54,054 nucleotides of DNA from JBFLXR01 sp040757065 (GTDB lineage Bacteria > Pseudomonadota > Gammaproteobacteria > Burkholderiales > Gallionellaceae), in NCBI GenBank assembly GCA_040757065.1, contig JBFLXR010000017.1, forward strand, positions 1 to 54,054, in the 5' to 3' direction. The notes under the pieces are model-generated. The model worked only from the letters and a program-made list of their open reading frames with translations. It was not told where the DNA came from and ran no database searches. Made by a program: the position numbers and the translations under genes. The first letter of the stretch is position 1. Every line of letters begins with the position of its first letter. Of the stretch, positions 32,950 to 41,509 are shown piece by piece.

Positions 32950-33759
32950 ATGCGTATGACGATCGGAAAATGGTGTGGCGCGCTGGCGCTGAGTCTGGTG
33001 CTGGCGGCTCCGGTGCAGGCTGGCAGCGGGGCGGGTAGCAGCAGTGCGGGTGGAGCGCCGAGCTTTACCCCCGAGCAAATCGTGAAATTTGCCAAGAAAG
33101 TCGAAAAGACGATGGCAGAGAAGGGCGCGTATGTTGCGGTGATCGCACGTATGGGACGTTCGGCTTCGGAGTTGCCGGAGGGTATGCATTTCACCCACGT
33201 GGCATTTGCGGTGTACTCGGAGATCACCACGGCCGATGGCCGAAAAATGCCGGGCTATGCTATCTATAATCTCTACCAGCTGGACGGCAAGCCGGATGTG
33301 AGCAAGTTGGTGCAAGATTATCCGGTGGACTTTTTTGCCGGGGTGGCGCAACTGGAATCCGGGCTGATTATTCCTTCGCCGGAATTGCAGCGGCGCATAC
33401 TGGAGGTGATCGGTTCGCCGACTTATAAATCGCTGCACAACCCGCATTATTCGCTGATCGCCAATCCGTTTACGCTGCCCAAGCAGAATTGCACCGAGCA
33501 TACGCTGGATGTGATTAATGCCGCGATTTACCAGACTGACGACATTAATAAGATTAAAGAAGCCGAAAAGAAATATTTCAAGGCGCAGCGGGTCAATGTC
33601 AGTCCGCTGAAACTGATGCTGGGTTCGATGTTTTCCGCCGAGGTGTCGACCTCCGATCAGCAGGGGACGCCGGTGACGGCTACCTTTGAAACTATCGCTG
33701 AATATTTGAAGCAGTACGACAAAGGCTCGCAAGTGGTGACGGTGACGCCGGAAAGCTGA
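32950..33759 (+). CDS. DUF2145-like exported protein, paralogue 2
   Basis: A 269-aa close paralogue of the protein at 31665, sharing PEQIV-F-KKVE-T, the HFTH-AFAVYSE block (His80, His83), NLYQ, QDYPVDFF, IGSPTYKSLHNPHYS and NCTEHTLDVINAAIYQT (Cys181). The signal peptide differs in sequence (cleavage about VQAG). All candidate catalytic residues are kept in both copies, which argues against decay of either. GAGGAGA lies six bases before the ATG. A bidirectional terminator follows. Probably a tandem duplication with a small gene between. Confidence 0.7.
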   Translation: MRMTIGKWCGALALSLVLAAPVQAGSGAGSSSAGGAPSFTPEQIVKFAKKVEKTMAEKGAYVAVIARMGRSASELPEGMHFTHVAFAVYSEITTADGRKMPGYAIYNLYQLDGKPDVSKLVQDYPVDFFAGVAQLESGLIIPSPELQRRILEVIGSPTYKSLHNPHYSLIANPFTLPKQNCTEHTLDVINAAIYQTDDINKIKEAEKKYFKAQRVNVSPLKLMLGSMFSAEVSTSDQQGTPVTATFETIAEYLKQYDKGSQVVTVTPES

Positions 33760-33777
33760 TTTTCAGCGGTTGCCGCG

Positions 33778-33814
33778 CAATAAAAAACCGGACGCTAAGT
33801 CCGGTTTTTTATTG
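33778..33814. terminator. Bidirectional terminator between DUF2145-like gene and trmB
   Basis: AATAAAAAACCGGAC and GTCCGGTTTTTTATT form a stem with an A-tract on one side and a T-tract on the other. It can serve both convergent genes. Confidence 0.88.
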
Positions 33815-33822
33815 CGGGAAGG

Positions 33823-34503
33823 TTATTTCTTGATGAATACGAGGTCCCACACGCCGTGACCGAGCCGCAGGCCGCGCTGTTCGAACTTGGTGAGCGGGCG
33901 GTAGGCCGGTTTCGGTGCGTAGTCGGCGGCGGTGTTTTCCAGTGCCGGCTCGGCGGAGAGTACCGCTAACACTTGCTCGGCATATTCTTGCCAGTCGGTG
34001 GCGACGTGGATGTAGCCGCCCGGCTTGAGTTTGGTGACGAGTTTAGCGATAAACGGCGATTGGATCAGGCGGCGTTTGTTGTGGCGTTTTTTGTGCCACG
34101 GGTCGGGAAAGAAGATGTGTACCCCGTCCAGCGCGCCGTCGGCAATCATGTCGCGCAGCACTTCCACGGCATCGTGTTGAATGATGCGGATGTTGGTCAG
34201 GTTTTGTTCGCCGATTTGCTTAAGCAGGCTGCCGACGCCGGGGCTATGCACTTCCAGCGCCAGATAATCGTTTTGCGGGTGGTTGGCTGCGATGGTGGCG
34301 GTGGTGTCGCCCATGCCGAAGCCGATTTCCAGAATTTTCGGCGCGCTGCGGTCGAATGCGGCATTCAAATCGAGCGGTTGCGCGGTATAGTCAATGCCGA
34401 AGCGCGGTTTCAGGATGTCGAGCGCGCGCTGCTGGGCGACCGAGACGCGGCCCTGCCGTAAAACATAGCTGCGTATGTGGCGGTGAGATTCGTGTTCGGA
34501 CAT
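33823..34503 (-). CDS. trmB: tRNA (guanine-N7)-methyltransferase
   Basis: A 226-aa SAM-dependent enzyme making m7G46 in tRNA. Motif I is LEIGFGMGD; the catalytic and tRNA-binding signatures FPDPWHKKRHNKRRL and TDWQEYAEQ are diagnostic, and the C-terminal TKFEQRGLRLGHGVWDL is typical. It begins with MSEHESHRHIRSYVLRQGR, the usual short basic leader. It is convergent with the DUF2145-like operon across the bidirectional terminator. Confidence 0.95.
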   Translation of the reverse strand: MSEHESHRHIRSYVLRQGRVSVAQQRALDILKPRFGIDYTAQPLDLNAAFDRSAPKILEIGFGMGDTTATIAANHPQNDYLALEVHSPGVGSLLKQIGEQNLTNIRIIQHDAVEVLRDMIADGALDGVHIFFPDPWHKKRHNKRRLIQSPFIAKLVTKLKPGGYIHVATDWQEYAEQVLAVLSAEPALENTAADYAPKPAYRPLTKFEQRGLRLGHGVWDLVFIKK

Positions 34504-34552
34504 GGTTGTCTGTGCTTCTGAATAAACCGGGCGATTCTACCCGAATGTGCCT

Positions 34553-35569
34553 TTAACGGTAGGTTTTCAATGCGGGTAGGCGTGATCCCAGATGCAGGTC
34601 GTGGGTGTAGCAGGCGATGCAGTCGCGGCCGCCTTTTTTGGCGTGGTAGAGCGCGCGGTCGGCGGCGGTGACCAGCACATTGCGGTCGTCCTGTGCGTTT
34701 GGCTGGGTGCTGGCAATGCCGAAAGACACGGTCACTTGGGGCGCGACCGGCGATGCGGGATGCGGGATGCCCAGTCCGGTGATTTTGCGGCGCATGTTTT
34801 CGGCAACCCGGATGGCACCTTCCAGCGGCGTCTTCGGCAGCACGGCGATAAATTCTTCGCCGCCGTAGCGGGCGATCAGGTCGGAAGTGCGGTGTACGCT
34901 GGATTGCAGCGCATTGGCGATTTGCGACAGGCAGGCATCGCCCTGTGCATGGCCGAGCGTATCGTTATAAGCCTTGAAGGCGTCGATGTCGATCATGAGT
35001 ACCGACAGCGGCTCGCCGCTGCGGGCGGCGCGCTTGAATTCGTCTTCGTAAAATTCGTCGAAGCGGCGGCGGTTGGGAATGCCGGAAAGGGCATCGACAT
35101 AAGCATGGGTTTGCAGGCGGGCAGCATGCTCGCGCAGCAGGCGCTCGCGCACGGCGGCGGGCGTAACGTCGTTGATTTGCACGATGCAGAAACGTTCGCC
35201 GTTTTCAGAGAGCTTGACGGGAATGACGTGGATCGCCTGCTGAATCCGTTCGCCGTTTTTGTAGGCGGTGAGGTTGGCGAACAGCGGCAGCGGCGTTTTG
35301 TGCAAAGCATGCGATAACAACGCGGCTTGCCCGAGGCGCAAAGCATTCAGAACGGCGTCTTCCAGGCGGCTGTTTTCAAGTTCCGGCAGCAAAACAGTCA
35401 GCGGCTTGCCCACGGCTTCGGTATCGCCGATAAAGGCGCGTTCTTTCATCCACTGATTCCAGAACCAAATGCAGCCGTCGTGATCGATCACGATAATGCC
35501 GGTGTTTACCGTATCTGCAACGGCGCGGAAAATTTCGGCGTTATGCTGACATGACTGGGAAGCGTGCAT
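34553..35569 (-). CDS. PAS-GGDEF diguanylate cyclase
   Basis: A 338-aa soluble protein: N-terminal PAS (about 10-140, ADTVNTGIIVIDHDGCIWFWN), then a GGDEF domain with the active signature GGEEF (236-240) and an intact RxxD inhibitory I-site (Arg227-Asp230), five residues upstream. It should make c-di-GMP under product inhibition. It is the third gene after a response regulator and a CheC-type phosphatase, with four bases separating it from cheC, so the three probably share a transcript and a signalling circuit. Confidence 0.9.
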   Translation of the reverse strand: MHASQSCQHNAEIFRAVADTVNTGIIVIDHDGCIWFWNQWMKERAFIGDTEAVGKPLTVLLPELENSRLEDAVLNALRLGQAALLSHALHKTPLPLFANLTAYKNGERIQQAIHVIPVKLSENGERFCIVQINDVTPAAVRERLLREHAARLQTHAYVDALSGIPNRRRFDEFYEDEFKRAARSGEPLSVLMIDIDAFKAYNDTLGHAQGDACLSQIANALQSSVHRTSDLIARYGGEEFIAVLPKTPLEGAIRVAENMRRKITGLGIPHPASPVAPQVTVSFGIASTQPNAQDDRNVLVTAADRALYHAKKGGRDCIACYTHDLHLGSRLPALKTYR

Positions 35570-35572
35570 GGC

Positions 35573-36190
35573 TTACCCGGTGAATTGCGCAAGGTAGCGG
35601 TCGACCTGCTCGAGCAAGAGCTGGAACGAAGGCAGGTCGAGCAAAAATACCAAATAGCCGTTGATCTGGTCTCTCGGTAGGGCAAAGTCGATGTGCAGCA
35701 GCATCAGCAGGTCATCGGGGTTGCTCACATTTTTGCCGATGGTTTCTTCCGGGGTGCCGAGGTGGTAGACCGGCAGGGTGCTGGTGAATTCCGAGCCGAA
35801 CAGGCTGGAAAAGGCACTGATGCATGCGTTCAGGATGATGTTGCCGATTTCGCTGAGCGCTTCCTGCTCCATTTGATTGAGTTCTTCCGCCGTGATCGAC
35901 TCGCCCAGCATGCGGCGCACGATTTCCTGCGTCTTGCCTTCCGGGAAAATCAGCATGGCTTCCGCGTCGAACTGGCTGCTGAAGCGCTGGGAAACTGCGC
36001 AGACATGCTCGCTGTCGATGCCGAGATTGGCGCGCGGGGCTTCGCGGAAGGAAAGTATCCGCAGCGACGGCACGGAAAGTTTGATTTCTTCCTGTACGAT
36101 CTGGCTCAGACTGTGCGCGGCGCGTCCGACGCCGATGTTGAAAATTTCGATCAGCGTATCGCGTTGCAGTTCTGAGATCGGATAGGACAC
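35573..36190 (-). CDS. cheC: CheC-family CheY-P phosphatase
   Basis: A 205-aa protein of the CheC/CheX/FliY class, which dephosphorylates CheY-type regulators. Both phosphatase motifs (ExxN) are intact: Glu15/Asn18 in LIEIFNIGVGRAA and Glu114/Asn117 in LSEIGNIILNACI. Each is followed by the conserved Pro further on (LSVP, TSTLP). The gene directly follows a stand-alone receiver protein, its likely substrate, and precedes a diguanylate cyclase. No CheD partner is adjacent, and no other chemotaxis genes are in the window. Confidence 0.85.
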   Translation of the reverse strand: MSYPISELQRDTLIEIFNIGVGRAAHSLSQIVQEEIKLSVPSLRILSFREAPRANLGIDSEHVCAVSQRFSSQFDAEAMLIFPEGKTQEIVRRMLGESITAEELNQMEQEALSEIGNIILNACISAFSSLFGSEFTSTLPVYHLGTPEETIGKNVSNPDDLLMLLHIDFALPRDQINGYLVFLLDLPSFQLLLEQVDRYLAQFTG

Positions 36191-36196
36191 GGTTGC

Positions 36197-36574
36197 TTAC
36201 TCTCCGGTAAGGATGGCGAGCGCTTGTTTGACGCTGTTTTCAGTGATCGGCTTGGCGACGAAGCGCAGTCCGAGTTCTTCCGCCTGACGACCGATGCTTT
36301 CCTGAATGTTGGCGCTGAAAATCACGATGCGGCAGTGCGGTGCGCGTTGCAGGATTTCCCGTGCAGCATCTACGCCGTGTATGCCCGGCATGTTGTAGTC
36401 CATGGTGATGTAGTCGGGCGTTTGCGTGGCGAGAGTGCTGATCGCTTCCTCGCCAGTGGCGGCCTCTAGTACGGTCCAGTTCGGGTGCAGGCTGGAGACG
36501 ATGGCGCGCGCCATCATGCGCGCGACGCGGCTGTCGTCGACGATCAATAGAATTTTGCTTGTGGTGGCGTTCAT
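36197..36574 (-). CDS. Stand-alone CheY-like response regulator
   Basis: A 125-aa single receiver domain with the acidic pocket VDDSR, phospho-acceptor Asp in ITMDYNMPG, the switch residue region FSAN and Lys in AKPIT. No output domain is present, so it acts by protein contact. It is the first gene of the regulator-CheC-cyclase set. The CheC neighbour probably resets it. Whether it is tied to flagella, pili or the cyclase is not visible from sequence. Confidence 0.88.
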   Translation of the reverse strand: MNATTSKILLIVDDSRVARMMARAIVSSLHPNWTVLEAATGEEAISTLATQTPDYITMDYNMPGIHGVDAAREILQRAPHCRIVIFSANIQESIGRQAEELGLRFVAKPITENSVKQALAILTGE

Positions 36575-36587
36575 GAACTAACGGGGT

Positions 36588-37379
36588 TTATAGTTTCGCA
36601 ATCATACCTTGTGTCGGGGAGCTTGGCGAGGCAGTGTAAAGCTTGCGCGGCATCCGTCCGGCCAAATAGGCTTCGCGACCGGCTTCGACGGCTTTTTTCA
36701 TGGCCGACGCCATCAATACCGGCTTTTGCGCGGCTGCGATGGCGGTGTTCATCAGCACGCCGTCGCAGCCCAGTTCCATGGCGATGGCGGCATCGGAGGC
36801 GGTGCCGACGCCGGCATCGACCAGCACCGGCACTTGTACGCGCTCCATAATCAATTGCAGATTCCACGGGTTAAGAATGCCCATGCCGGAGCCGATCAGC
36901 GAGGCCAGCGGCATGATCGCCACACAGCCGATATCTTCCAGTTGTTTGGCGGCGATGGGGTCGTCGGAGGTGTAAACCATGACCTGAAAGCCTTCGGCGA
37001 CCAGAGTCTTGGCGGCGGCAATGGTTTCGCCGACGTTAGGGTAGAGCGATTGCGGGTCGCCGAGCACTTCCAGCTTGACCAGACTGTGTCCGTCCAGTAG
37101 TTCGCGTGCCAAGCGCAAGGTGCGCACGGCGTCATCCGCGGTGTAGCAGCCGGCGGTATTCGGCAGTAAGGTGTATTTTGACGGCGGCAGAATGTCGAGC
37201 AGGTTAGGTTCGTTCGGATTCTGGCCGATATTGCTGCGGCGAATCGCGATGGTGATGATTTCAGCGCCGCTGGATTCCACTGCGGCCTGCGTTTCCGCGA
37301 AGTCTTTATATTTGCCGGTGCCGACCAGCAGACGGGAGTTGTAGCTCTTGCCCGCAATAATCAGATTGTCGTTGCTCAT
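36588..37379 (-). CDS. thiG: Thiazole synthase
   Basis: A 263-aa TIM-barrel enzyme that forms the thiazole phosphate of thiamine from DXP, dehydroglycine and ThiS-thiocarboxylate. Lys102 in VKLEVLGD is the Schiff-base lysine; PNTAGCYTADDAVRTLRLARE and GIGTASDAA-like VDAGVGTASDAAIAMELGCDGVLMN (split) are diagnostic. It follows thiS by 29 bases on the same strand. No TPP riboswitch is visible upstream. It is separated from the downstream response regulator gene by only 13 bases. Confidence 0.95.
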   Translation of the reverse strand: MSNDNLIIAGKSYNSRLLVGTGKYKDFAETQAAVESSGAEIITIAIRRSNIGQNPNEPNLLDILPPSKYTLLPNTAGCYTADDAVRTLRLARELLDGHSLVKLEVLGDPQSLYPNVGETIAAAKTLVAEGFQVMVYTSDDPIAAKQLEDIGCVAIMPLASLIGSGMGILNPWNLQLIMERVQVPVLVDAGVGTASDAAIAMELGCDGVLMNTAIAAAQKPVLMASAMKKAVEAGREAYLAGRMPRKLYTASPSSPTQGMIAKL

Positions 37380-37408
37380 AATCGTCTATCTATATATGTA
37401 GTGTGTGT

Positions 37409-37642
37409 TTAACCGCCGCCGACTGCTACGACGATTTCCAGCTTGTCCCCGTCGGTCAGGGGCTGCGCGTCGAAACGGCTGCGCGGCACGATTTCGCCGT
37501 TGCGCTCGACCGCGACCCGCTTGCCGGTCAGATTTTTGCGCTGCATCAGATCGCCGACCGTCAGCGGCGCTTCGTATTGTTCGGCTTCGCCGTTAATTTG
37601 AATCGAAATCACTTTTAAATCGTATCCCGGTTGGGGTATCAT
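37409..37642 (-). CDS. thiS: Sulfur carrier protein ThiS
   Basis: A ubiquitin-like carrier of up to 77 aa ending in VVAVGGG, whose C-terminal Gly is thiocarboxylated and donates sulfur to ThiG. INGEAEQ, LTVGDLMQ and AVERNGEIVPRS are typical. The ATG at 37642 is preceded by AGGCGG; a GTG at 37612 would give the usual 66-67 aa length, so the start is uncertain. It is divergent from the tRNA-Gly gene, whose start is 50 bases away. Confidence 0.9.
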   Translation of the reverse strand: MIPQPGYDLKVISIQINGEAEQYEAPLTVGDLMQRKNLTGKRVAVERNGEIVPRSRFDAQPLTDGDKLEIVVAVGGG

Positions 37643-37691
37643 CGCCGCCTGCTTTCGGAAGAGGCGGCTCCTTCAGGTCGCTATTCTACAT

Positions 37692-37765
37692 GCGGGCGTC
37701 GTATAATGGTAATACCCAAGCTTCCCAAGCTTGTGCCGTGGGTTCGATTCCCATCGCCCGCTCCA
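37692..37765 (+). tRNA. tRNA-Gly (anticodon CCC)
   Basis: A full cloverleaf: acceptor GCGGGCG pairing with CGCCCGC, D arm GTATAATGGTAATAC, anticodon stem CAAGC/GCTTG around loop TTCCCAA (anticodon CCC), T arm TGGGTTCGATTCCCA, and an encoded CCA after discriminator T. It reads GGG codons. It lies between the divergent thiSG and the cbb3 operon leader. No repeat of its 3' end is seen nearby, so it is not marked as an integration site. Confidence 0.95.
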
Positions 37766-37875
37766 CCTCATTCGTATTTTTTCTCCATATTTTTTGGCTG
37801 CACCAAAAATGTGCATGTTTGCGTGCGCGATTGCGCGCAGGGATCTCGGCGTACGTTCATCGCGCCCCGCGTTTT

Positions 37876-37917
37876 TTGACTTGGATCAAACGCAATCCGG
37901 CATTCATCGCATACCAT
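37876..37917 (+). promoter_or_regulatory. FNR/ANR-type box and -10 element of the ccoN promoter
   Basis: TTGAC-ttgg-ATCAA (37876-37889) matches the FNR/ANR consensus TTGAYnnnnRTCAA. A -10-like TACCAT lies at 37912-37917; a start near 37924 would place the box centre at about -41.5, the class II activator position. The FNR-type gene is at 47913. The remaining region (37766-38132) has no gene; it is the leader. Confidence 0.7.
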
Positions 37918-38132
37918 AACCGCATGGGGAAACCGGTCTGTACCCGAGTATTTTCGTGGGTTATGGTGCGGCGGGGAACCATTTTTTGCTTTACTTGTCG
38001 CCGTGGGCTGTGCCATTATTGCGGGGCTTTTAAAGCTGTGTAGGAAGAGGGTGTGTTATCCGGGTGGTCCGTGGCACGCGGAAATTCGGCTAACTCATTG
38101 GTTTGTAAACTTGCTCTAGGGAGGAGACTACT

Positions 38133-39560
38133 GTGGAAGCTACTCAAGCGACACCAGTAAAGTACGACATGGACGTCGTCCGATGGTTCACCATCATGGC
38201 GGTCGTCTACTTCGTTGTGGGTACACTCATTGGCGTGTACGTCGCATCGGAATTGGCTTGGCCGTTTTTGAACTTTGACACCGCCGAAATTACTTTCGGT
38301 CGTCTGCGTCCGCTGCATACCAATGCAGTGATTTTTGCATTCGGTGGCTGTACGCTGATGGCGACCGGCTACTACATGGCTCAGCGCACCGGCAACACCG
38401 GTTTGTGGAGCAATAAGCTGGCATGGTTCACCTTCTGGGGCTGGAACCTGATCATCGTGTTGGCCGTGATTACCTTGCCGCTGGGTATTACTCAGTCCAA
38501 GGAATACGCGGAACTGGAATGGCCGATCGATATTCTGATCGCGGTTGTCTGGCTGGCTTTCGGTCTGAATCACATCATGACCGTCGCAATCCGCAAGACC
38601 TCCCACATCTACGTTTCCAACTGGTTCACCATGGGTATGATCATTATGATTACCTACCTGCATGTGGTGAACAGCATGGCAATCCCGGTTGACCTGACTC
38701 ACTCCTTCTCCATCTACTCCGGCGTACAGGATGCGATGATTCAATGGTGGTGGGGCCACAACGCGGTGGGTTTCTACCTGACCGGCGGCTTCCTGGGGAT
38801 TATGTATTATTTCGTGCCGAAGCAAGCTGGCCGTCCCGTGTTCTCGTATCGTCTGTCTGTGCTCCACTTCTGGACACTGACTTTCGGTTACGTGTGGCTG
38901 GGTGCGCACCATCTGCAATACACCGCGCTGCCTGACTGGACTGGTTCCTTGGGCGCCGCGATCTCTCTGGCGATGATCATCCCGTCCTGGGGTGGTGCGA
39001 TGAACGGTATGATGACTCTGTCCGGTGCATGGGACCGTCTGCGTACCGACTACGTGCTGCGCTTCCTGGTGGTTTCTCTGGCGTTCTACGCGATGTCCAC
39101 CTTCGAAGGCCCGGTGATGTCCATCAAGACCGTGAACGCACTGTCTCACTACACCGACTGGACCGTGGGTCACGTGCACTCCGGCGCGTTGGGCTGGGTG
39201 GCAATGGTTTCCACTGGTGCGCTGTACCACATGGTGACCAAGCTGTGGAACACCAAGATGTACTCCGAAAAGCTGATCAACGTACACTTCTGGCTGGCTA
39301 CCCTCGGCGCGGTGACATACATCGTGGCGATGTGGGTGTCCGGTATCATGCAAGGTCTGATGTGGCGTGAATACGACGAGTACGGTACCCTGACCTACAC
39401 CTTCGTTGAATCCGTATCCGCAATGCATCCGTACTACGCGATGCGTGCAATCGGCGGTGCGATGTACAACCTGGGCGCATGGATCATGCTGTACAACGTC
39501 ATCATGACCGTACGTCAAGCAGGCGCTGCTCGTGTAAACGCAGTTGCAGCGAATGCATAA
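38133..39560 (+). CDS. ccoN: cbb3-type cytochrome c oxidase subunit I
   Basis: The 475-aa catalytic subunit of the high-affinity oxidase, in the inner membrane with about 12 helices. Haem and CuB ligands are recognisable: His62 in RPLHTNAVIF, GHNAVGFYLTGG, GAHHLQYTALPDW and GHVHSGALGW. The start is GTG 38133 with AGGGAGGAG upstream. It heads ccoNOQP behind an FNR-type box, consistent with expression under low oxygen. Length matches the family. Confidence 0.95.
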   Translation: MEATQATPVKYDMDVVRWFTIMAVVYFVVGTLIGVYVASELAWPFLNFDTAEITFGRLRPLHTNAVIFAFGGCTLMATGYYMAQRTGNTGLWSNKLAWFTFWGWNLIIVLAVITLPLGITQSKEYAELEWPIDILIAVVWLAFGLNHIMTVAIRKTSHIYVSNWFTMGMIIMITYLHVVNSMAIPVDLTHSFSIYSGVQDAMIQWWWGHNAVGFYLTGGFLGIMYYFVPKQAGRPVFSYRLSVLHFWTLTFGYVWLGAHHLQYTALPDWTGSLGAAISLAMIIPSWGGAMNGMMTLSGAWDRLRTDYVLRFLVVSLAFYAMSTFEGPVMSIKTVNALSHYTDWTVGHVHSGALGWVAMVSTGALYHMVTKLWNTKMYSEKLINVHFWLATLGAVTYIVAMWVSGIMQGLMWREYDEYGTLTYTFVESVSAMHPYYAMRAIGGAMYNLGAWIMLYNVIMTVRQAGAARVNAVAANA

Positions 39561-39575
39561 GGGAGAAAAATAATC

Positions 39576-40313
39576 ATGGCTGATAAAATCTATTCGACCA
39601 AACTGCAAGACGCGACAGAACGCAGCACCCTGCTGATGTTCGTTCTGTCCGCCGTAGCTGTGGCCGTGGGCGGTATCGTGGAAATCGTGCCGTTGTTCTA
39701 CCTGCCGAACACCGGCATGGGTAACGGCACCAAGCACCCGGACGTGGTGTGGCATCCGCAAGCCGGCCAAACGCTGGACGACTGGAAGGTGGGTGACGGC
39801 GTCCGTCCGTACAAGCCGCTGGAACTGGCTGGTCGCAGCGTATACATCCGCGAAGGCTGCTACACCTGCCACTCGCAGATGATTCGTCCGTTCCGCGATG
39901 AGAAGGATCGTTACGGTCACTACTCGATCGCTGAAGAATCCATGTACGACCACCCCTTCCAATGGGGCTCCAAGCGTACTGGTCCTGACTTGGCCCGTCT
40001 GGGCGGCAAGTATTCCGACGAATGGCATCGCCGTCACTTGGAATACCCGCGCTCCGTGGTTCCTGAGTCCGTCATGCCGAACTTCGTCTTCCTGTCGAAG
40101 AACAAGGTCGACGCGAACCGTACCGTGGAATCCATGAAGGTCATGACCAAGATGCCGTTTAATCCGGTACCGAAGGAAATTTACACTGACGCATACATTG
40201 CCGGTGCTGCCGCCCAGCTGGAAGGCAAAACCGAAATGGACGCTGTCATTGCTTACCTGCAATCGCTGGGTAATCATGTGAAGTTCCAAGAAGGTGTGAA
40301 CTACCGTGACTAA
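39576..40313 (+). CDS. ccoO: cbb3-type cytochrome c oxidase subunit II (monohaem)
   Basis: A 245-aa membrane-anchored cytochrome c with an N-terminal helix (about 18-42) and one haem motif, CYTCH (Cys95, Cys98, His99). The ELAGRSVYIREGCYTCHSQMIRPFRDEKDRYGHYS context (paraphrased) is diagnostic. It passes electrons from CcoP to CcoN. It starts 15 bases after ccoN and overlaps ccoQ by eight bases. Confidence 0.95.
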   Translation: MADKIYSTKLQDATERSTLLMFVLSAVAVAVGGIVEIVPLFYLPNTGMGNGTKHPDVVWHPQAGQTLDDWKVGDGVRPYKPLELAGRSVYIREGCYTCHSQMIRPFRDEKDRYGHYSIAEESMYDHPFQWGSKRTGPDLARLGGKYSDEWHRRHLEYPRSVVPESVMPNFVFLSKNKVDANRTVESMKVMTKMPFNPVPKEIYTDAYIAGAAAQLEGKTEMDAVIAYLQSLGNHVKFQEGVNYRD

Positions 40314-40512
40314 ACTGATGGAATACCTGCATACCGATTGGTCGGCAATGACCCTGAATGACTGGCTCGGCGTGATGTACACCCTGCTGGCATTCGTGGC
40401 GATGATCTTCGCGTATGTGTTGGTGTTTCATCCGAAACGCAAGGATGTGTTCGATGCGCAGCGCGACATGGTGCTGCGCGAAGACGAACACAACAATTTG
40501 GGAGACAAATAA
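40306..40512 (+). CDS. ccoQ: cbb3-type oxidase small subunit CcoQ
   Basis: A 68-aa single-helix protein (LGVMYTLLAFVAMIFAYVLVF) with a basic exit sequence KRKD, matching CcoQ, which stabilises the complex. GTG 40306 is taken because AAGAAGGTG lies upstream; an ATG at 40318 is possible. It overlaps ccoO by eight bases and ccoP by one, indicating tight coupling. Confidence 0.88.
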   Translation: MTKLMEYLHTDWSAMTLNDWLGVMYTLLAFVAMIFAYVLVFHPKRKDVFDAQRDMVLREDEHNNLGDK

Positions 40513-41456
40513 TGAGTGACAATCAAAAAACCGTTGGTGGCGTACCCACCACCGGCCACGTGTGGGATGATGATCTGGGCGACTTGGTCAATCAACCCCC
40601 GAAGTGGTGGATGTTCGGTCTGACTGCCAGCGCACTGTGGGTGGTGGTTTACTGGGTAATGTATCCGTCCGTGCCTATCGCGATCGGCGGCTTCCATTTC
40701 GAAGGTATCGGACTGCCCGGTTCCGGCAAGTGGTCTGCGATCAAAGAAATGGAAACCGACGCTGCCGAAGTGGATGCCGTTCGTAAGAAGTTCGAAGACA
40801 AGATCAAGACCGCAACTCCGGCTGCGATCCTGGCTGACAAAGAACTGAGCGAATACGTGTCTCGTTCCGGTAAGGTGCTGTTCGGCGACAACTGCGCAGC
40901 CTGCCACGGTACCAACGGCGTGGGCGTTGATGACGCGAAGGAAGGCCTGATGGCTCCGATCTTGAACGACGACGACTGGCTGTACGGCGGCGAAGTGGAC
41001 AAGATCTACGAAACCGTCAGCGGCGGACGTCAGGGCGTGATGACTGCGCACAAGGACACCCTCTCCCCGCAGCAAATCGACGACGTGTCTAAGTATGTGA
41101 TCGCGTTGAGCGAAGGCAAGGGCGATGACGCTTCCGTAGCTGCTGGCAAGGCCGTATTTGCTTCCAGCGACTGTACCGGCTGTCACGGTGCCGATGCTAA
41201 GGGTATGCAAGCCATGGGTTCCGCTAACCTGACCGACAAGATCTGGCGTTTCAGCAGTTCTTTGGAAGGCGTGAAGCGCACCATTACTTACGGTGTGAAT
41301 TCCGGCGATCCTCAAGGCCGTAACGCAGTGATGCCCAGCTTCACCGCTGCCGGCAAGCTGTCCGACGCAGAGATCAAGAAACTGGCGGTCTACGTCTACA
41401 AGTTCGGTGGCGGCAAGGCTTCTGCTGCTCCGGCTGCTGACGCTGCTGCCAAGTAA
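40512..41456 (+). CDS. ccoP: cbb3-type cytochrome c oxidase subunit III (dihaem)
   Basis: A 314-aa dihaem cytochrome c. An N-terminal membrane helix (about 33-50) follows the DDDLGDLVNQPPKWW segment typical of CcoP. Haem motifs are CAACH (128-132) and CTGCH (221-225), with axial-Met candidates downstream. It accepts electrons from soluble or membrane cytochromes. The C-terminal tail is Ala-rich. It is followed by a strong hairpin and a tiny same-strand ORF. Confidence 0.95.
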   Translation: MSDNQKTVGGVPTTGHVWDDDLGDLVNQPPKWWMFGLTASALWVVVYWVMYPSVPIAIGGFHFEGIGLPGSGKWSAIKEMETDAAEVDAVRKKFEDKIKTATPAAILADKELSEYVSRSGKVLFGDNCAACHGTNGVGVDDAKEGLMAPILNDDDWLYGGEVDKIYETVSGGRQGVMTAHKDTLSPQQIDDVSKYVIALSEGKGDDASVAAGKAVFASSDCTGCHGADAKGMQAMGSANLTDKIWRFSSSLEGVKRTITYGVNSGDPQGRNAVMPSFTAAGKLSDAEIKKLAVYVYKFGGGKASAAPAADAAAK

Positions 41457-41466
41457 AAGCAACGAT

Positions 41467-41493
41467 GATCGCACGGCTGCACGCCGTGCGATC
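41467..41493 (+). other. Perfect hairpin between ccoP and the 41-aa ORF
   Basis: GATCGCACGGC-tgcac-GCCGTGCGATC, an 11-base perfect stem with no T-tract, 11 bases after the ccoP stop. More likely an mRNA-stability or processing element than a terminator, because the ORF and a true terminator follow. Confidence 0.6.
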
Positions 41494-41509
41494 TGAACAG
41501 GAGGCTCAT

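Noticed and set aside
37643..37691. TPP riboswitch upstream of thiSG
   Set aside because: Only 49 bases separate thiS from the divergent tRNA gene, and no thi-box sequence is visible.
37692..37765. tRNA-Gly as an attachment site for an integrated element
   Set aside because: No integrase and no duplicated tRNA 3' end are seen in the window; the genes on both sides are core.
38016..40382. 788-aa minus-strand open frame opposite ccoNO
   Set aside because: Antisense shadow of the cbb3 genes, very rich in His, Gln and Arg, spanning two real genes and their gap.
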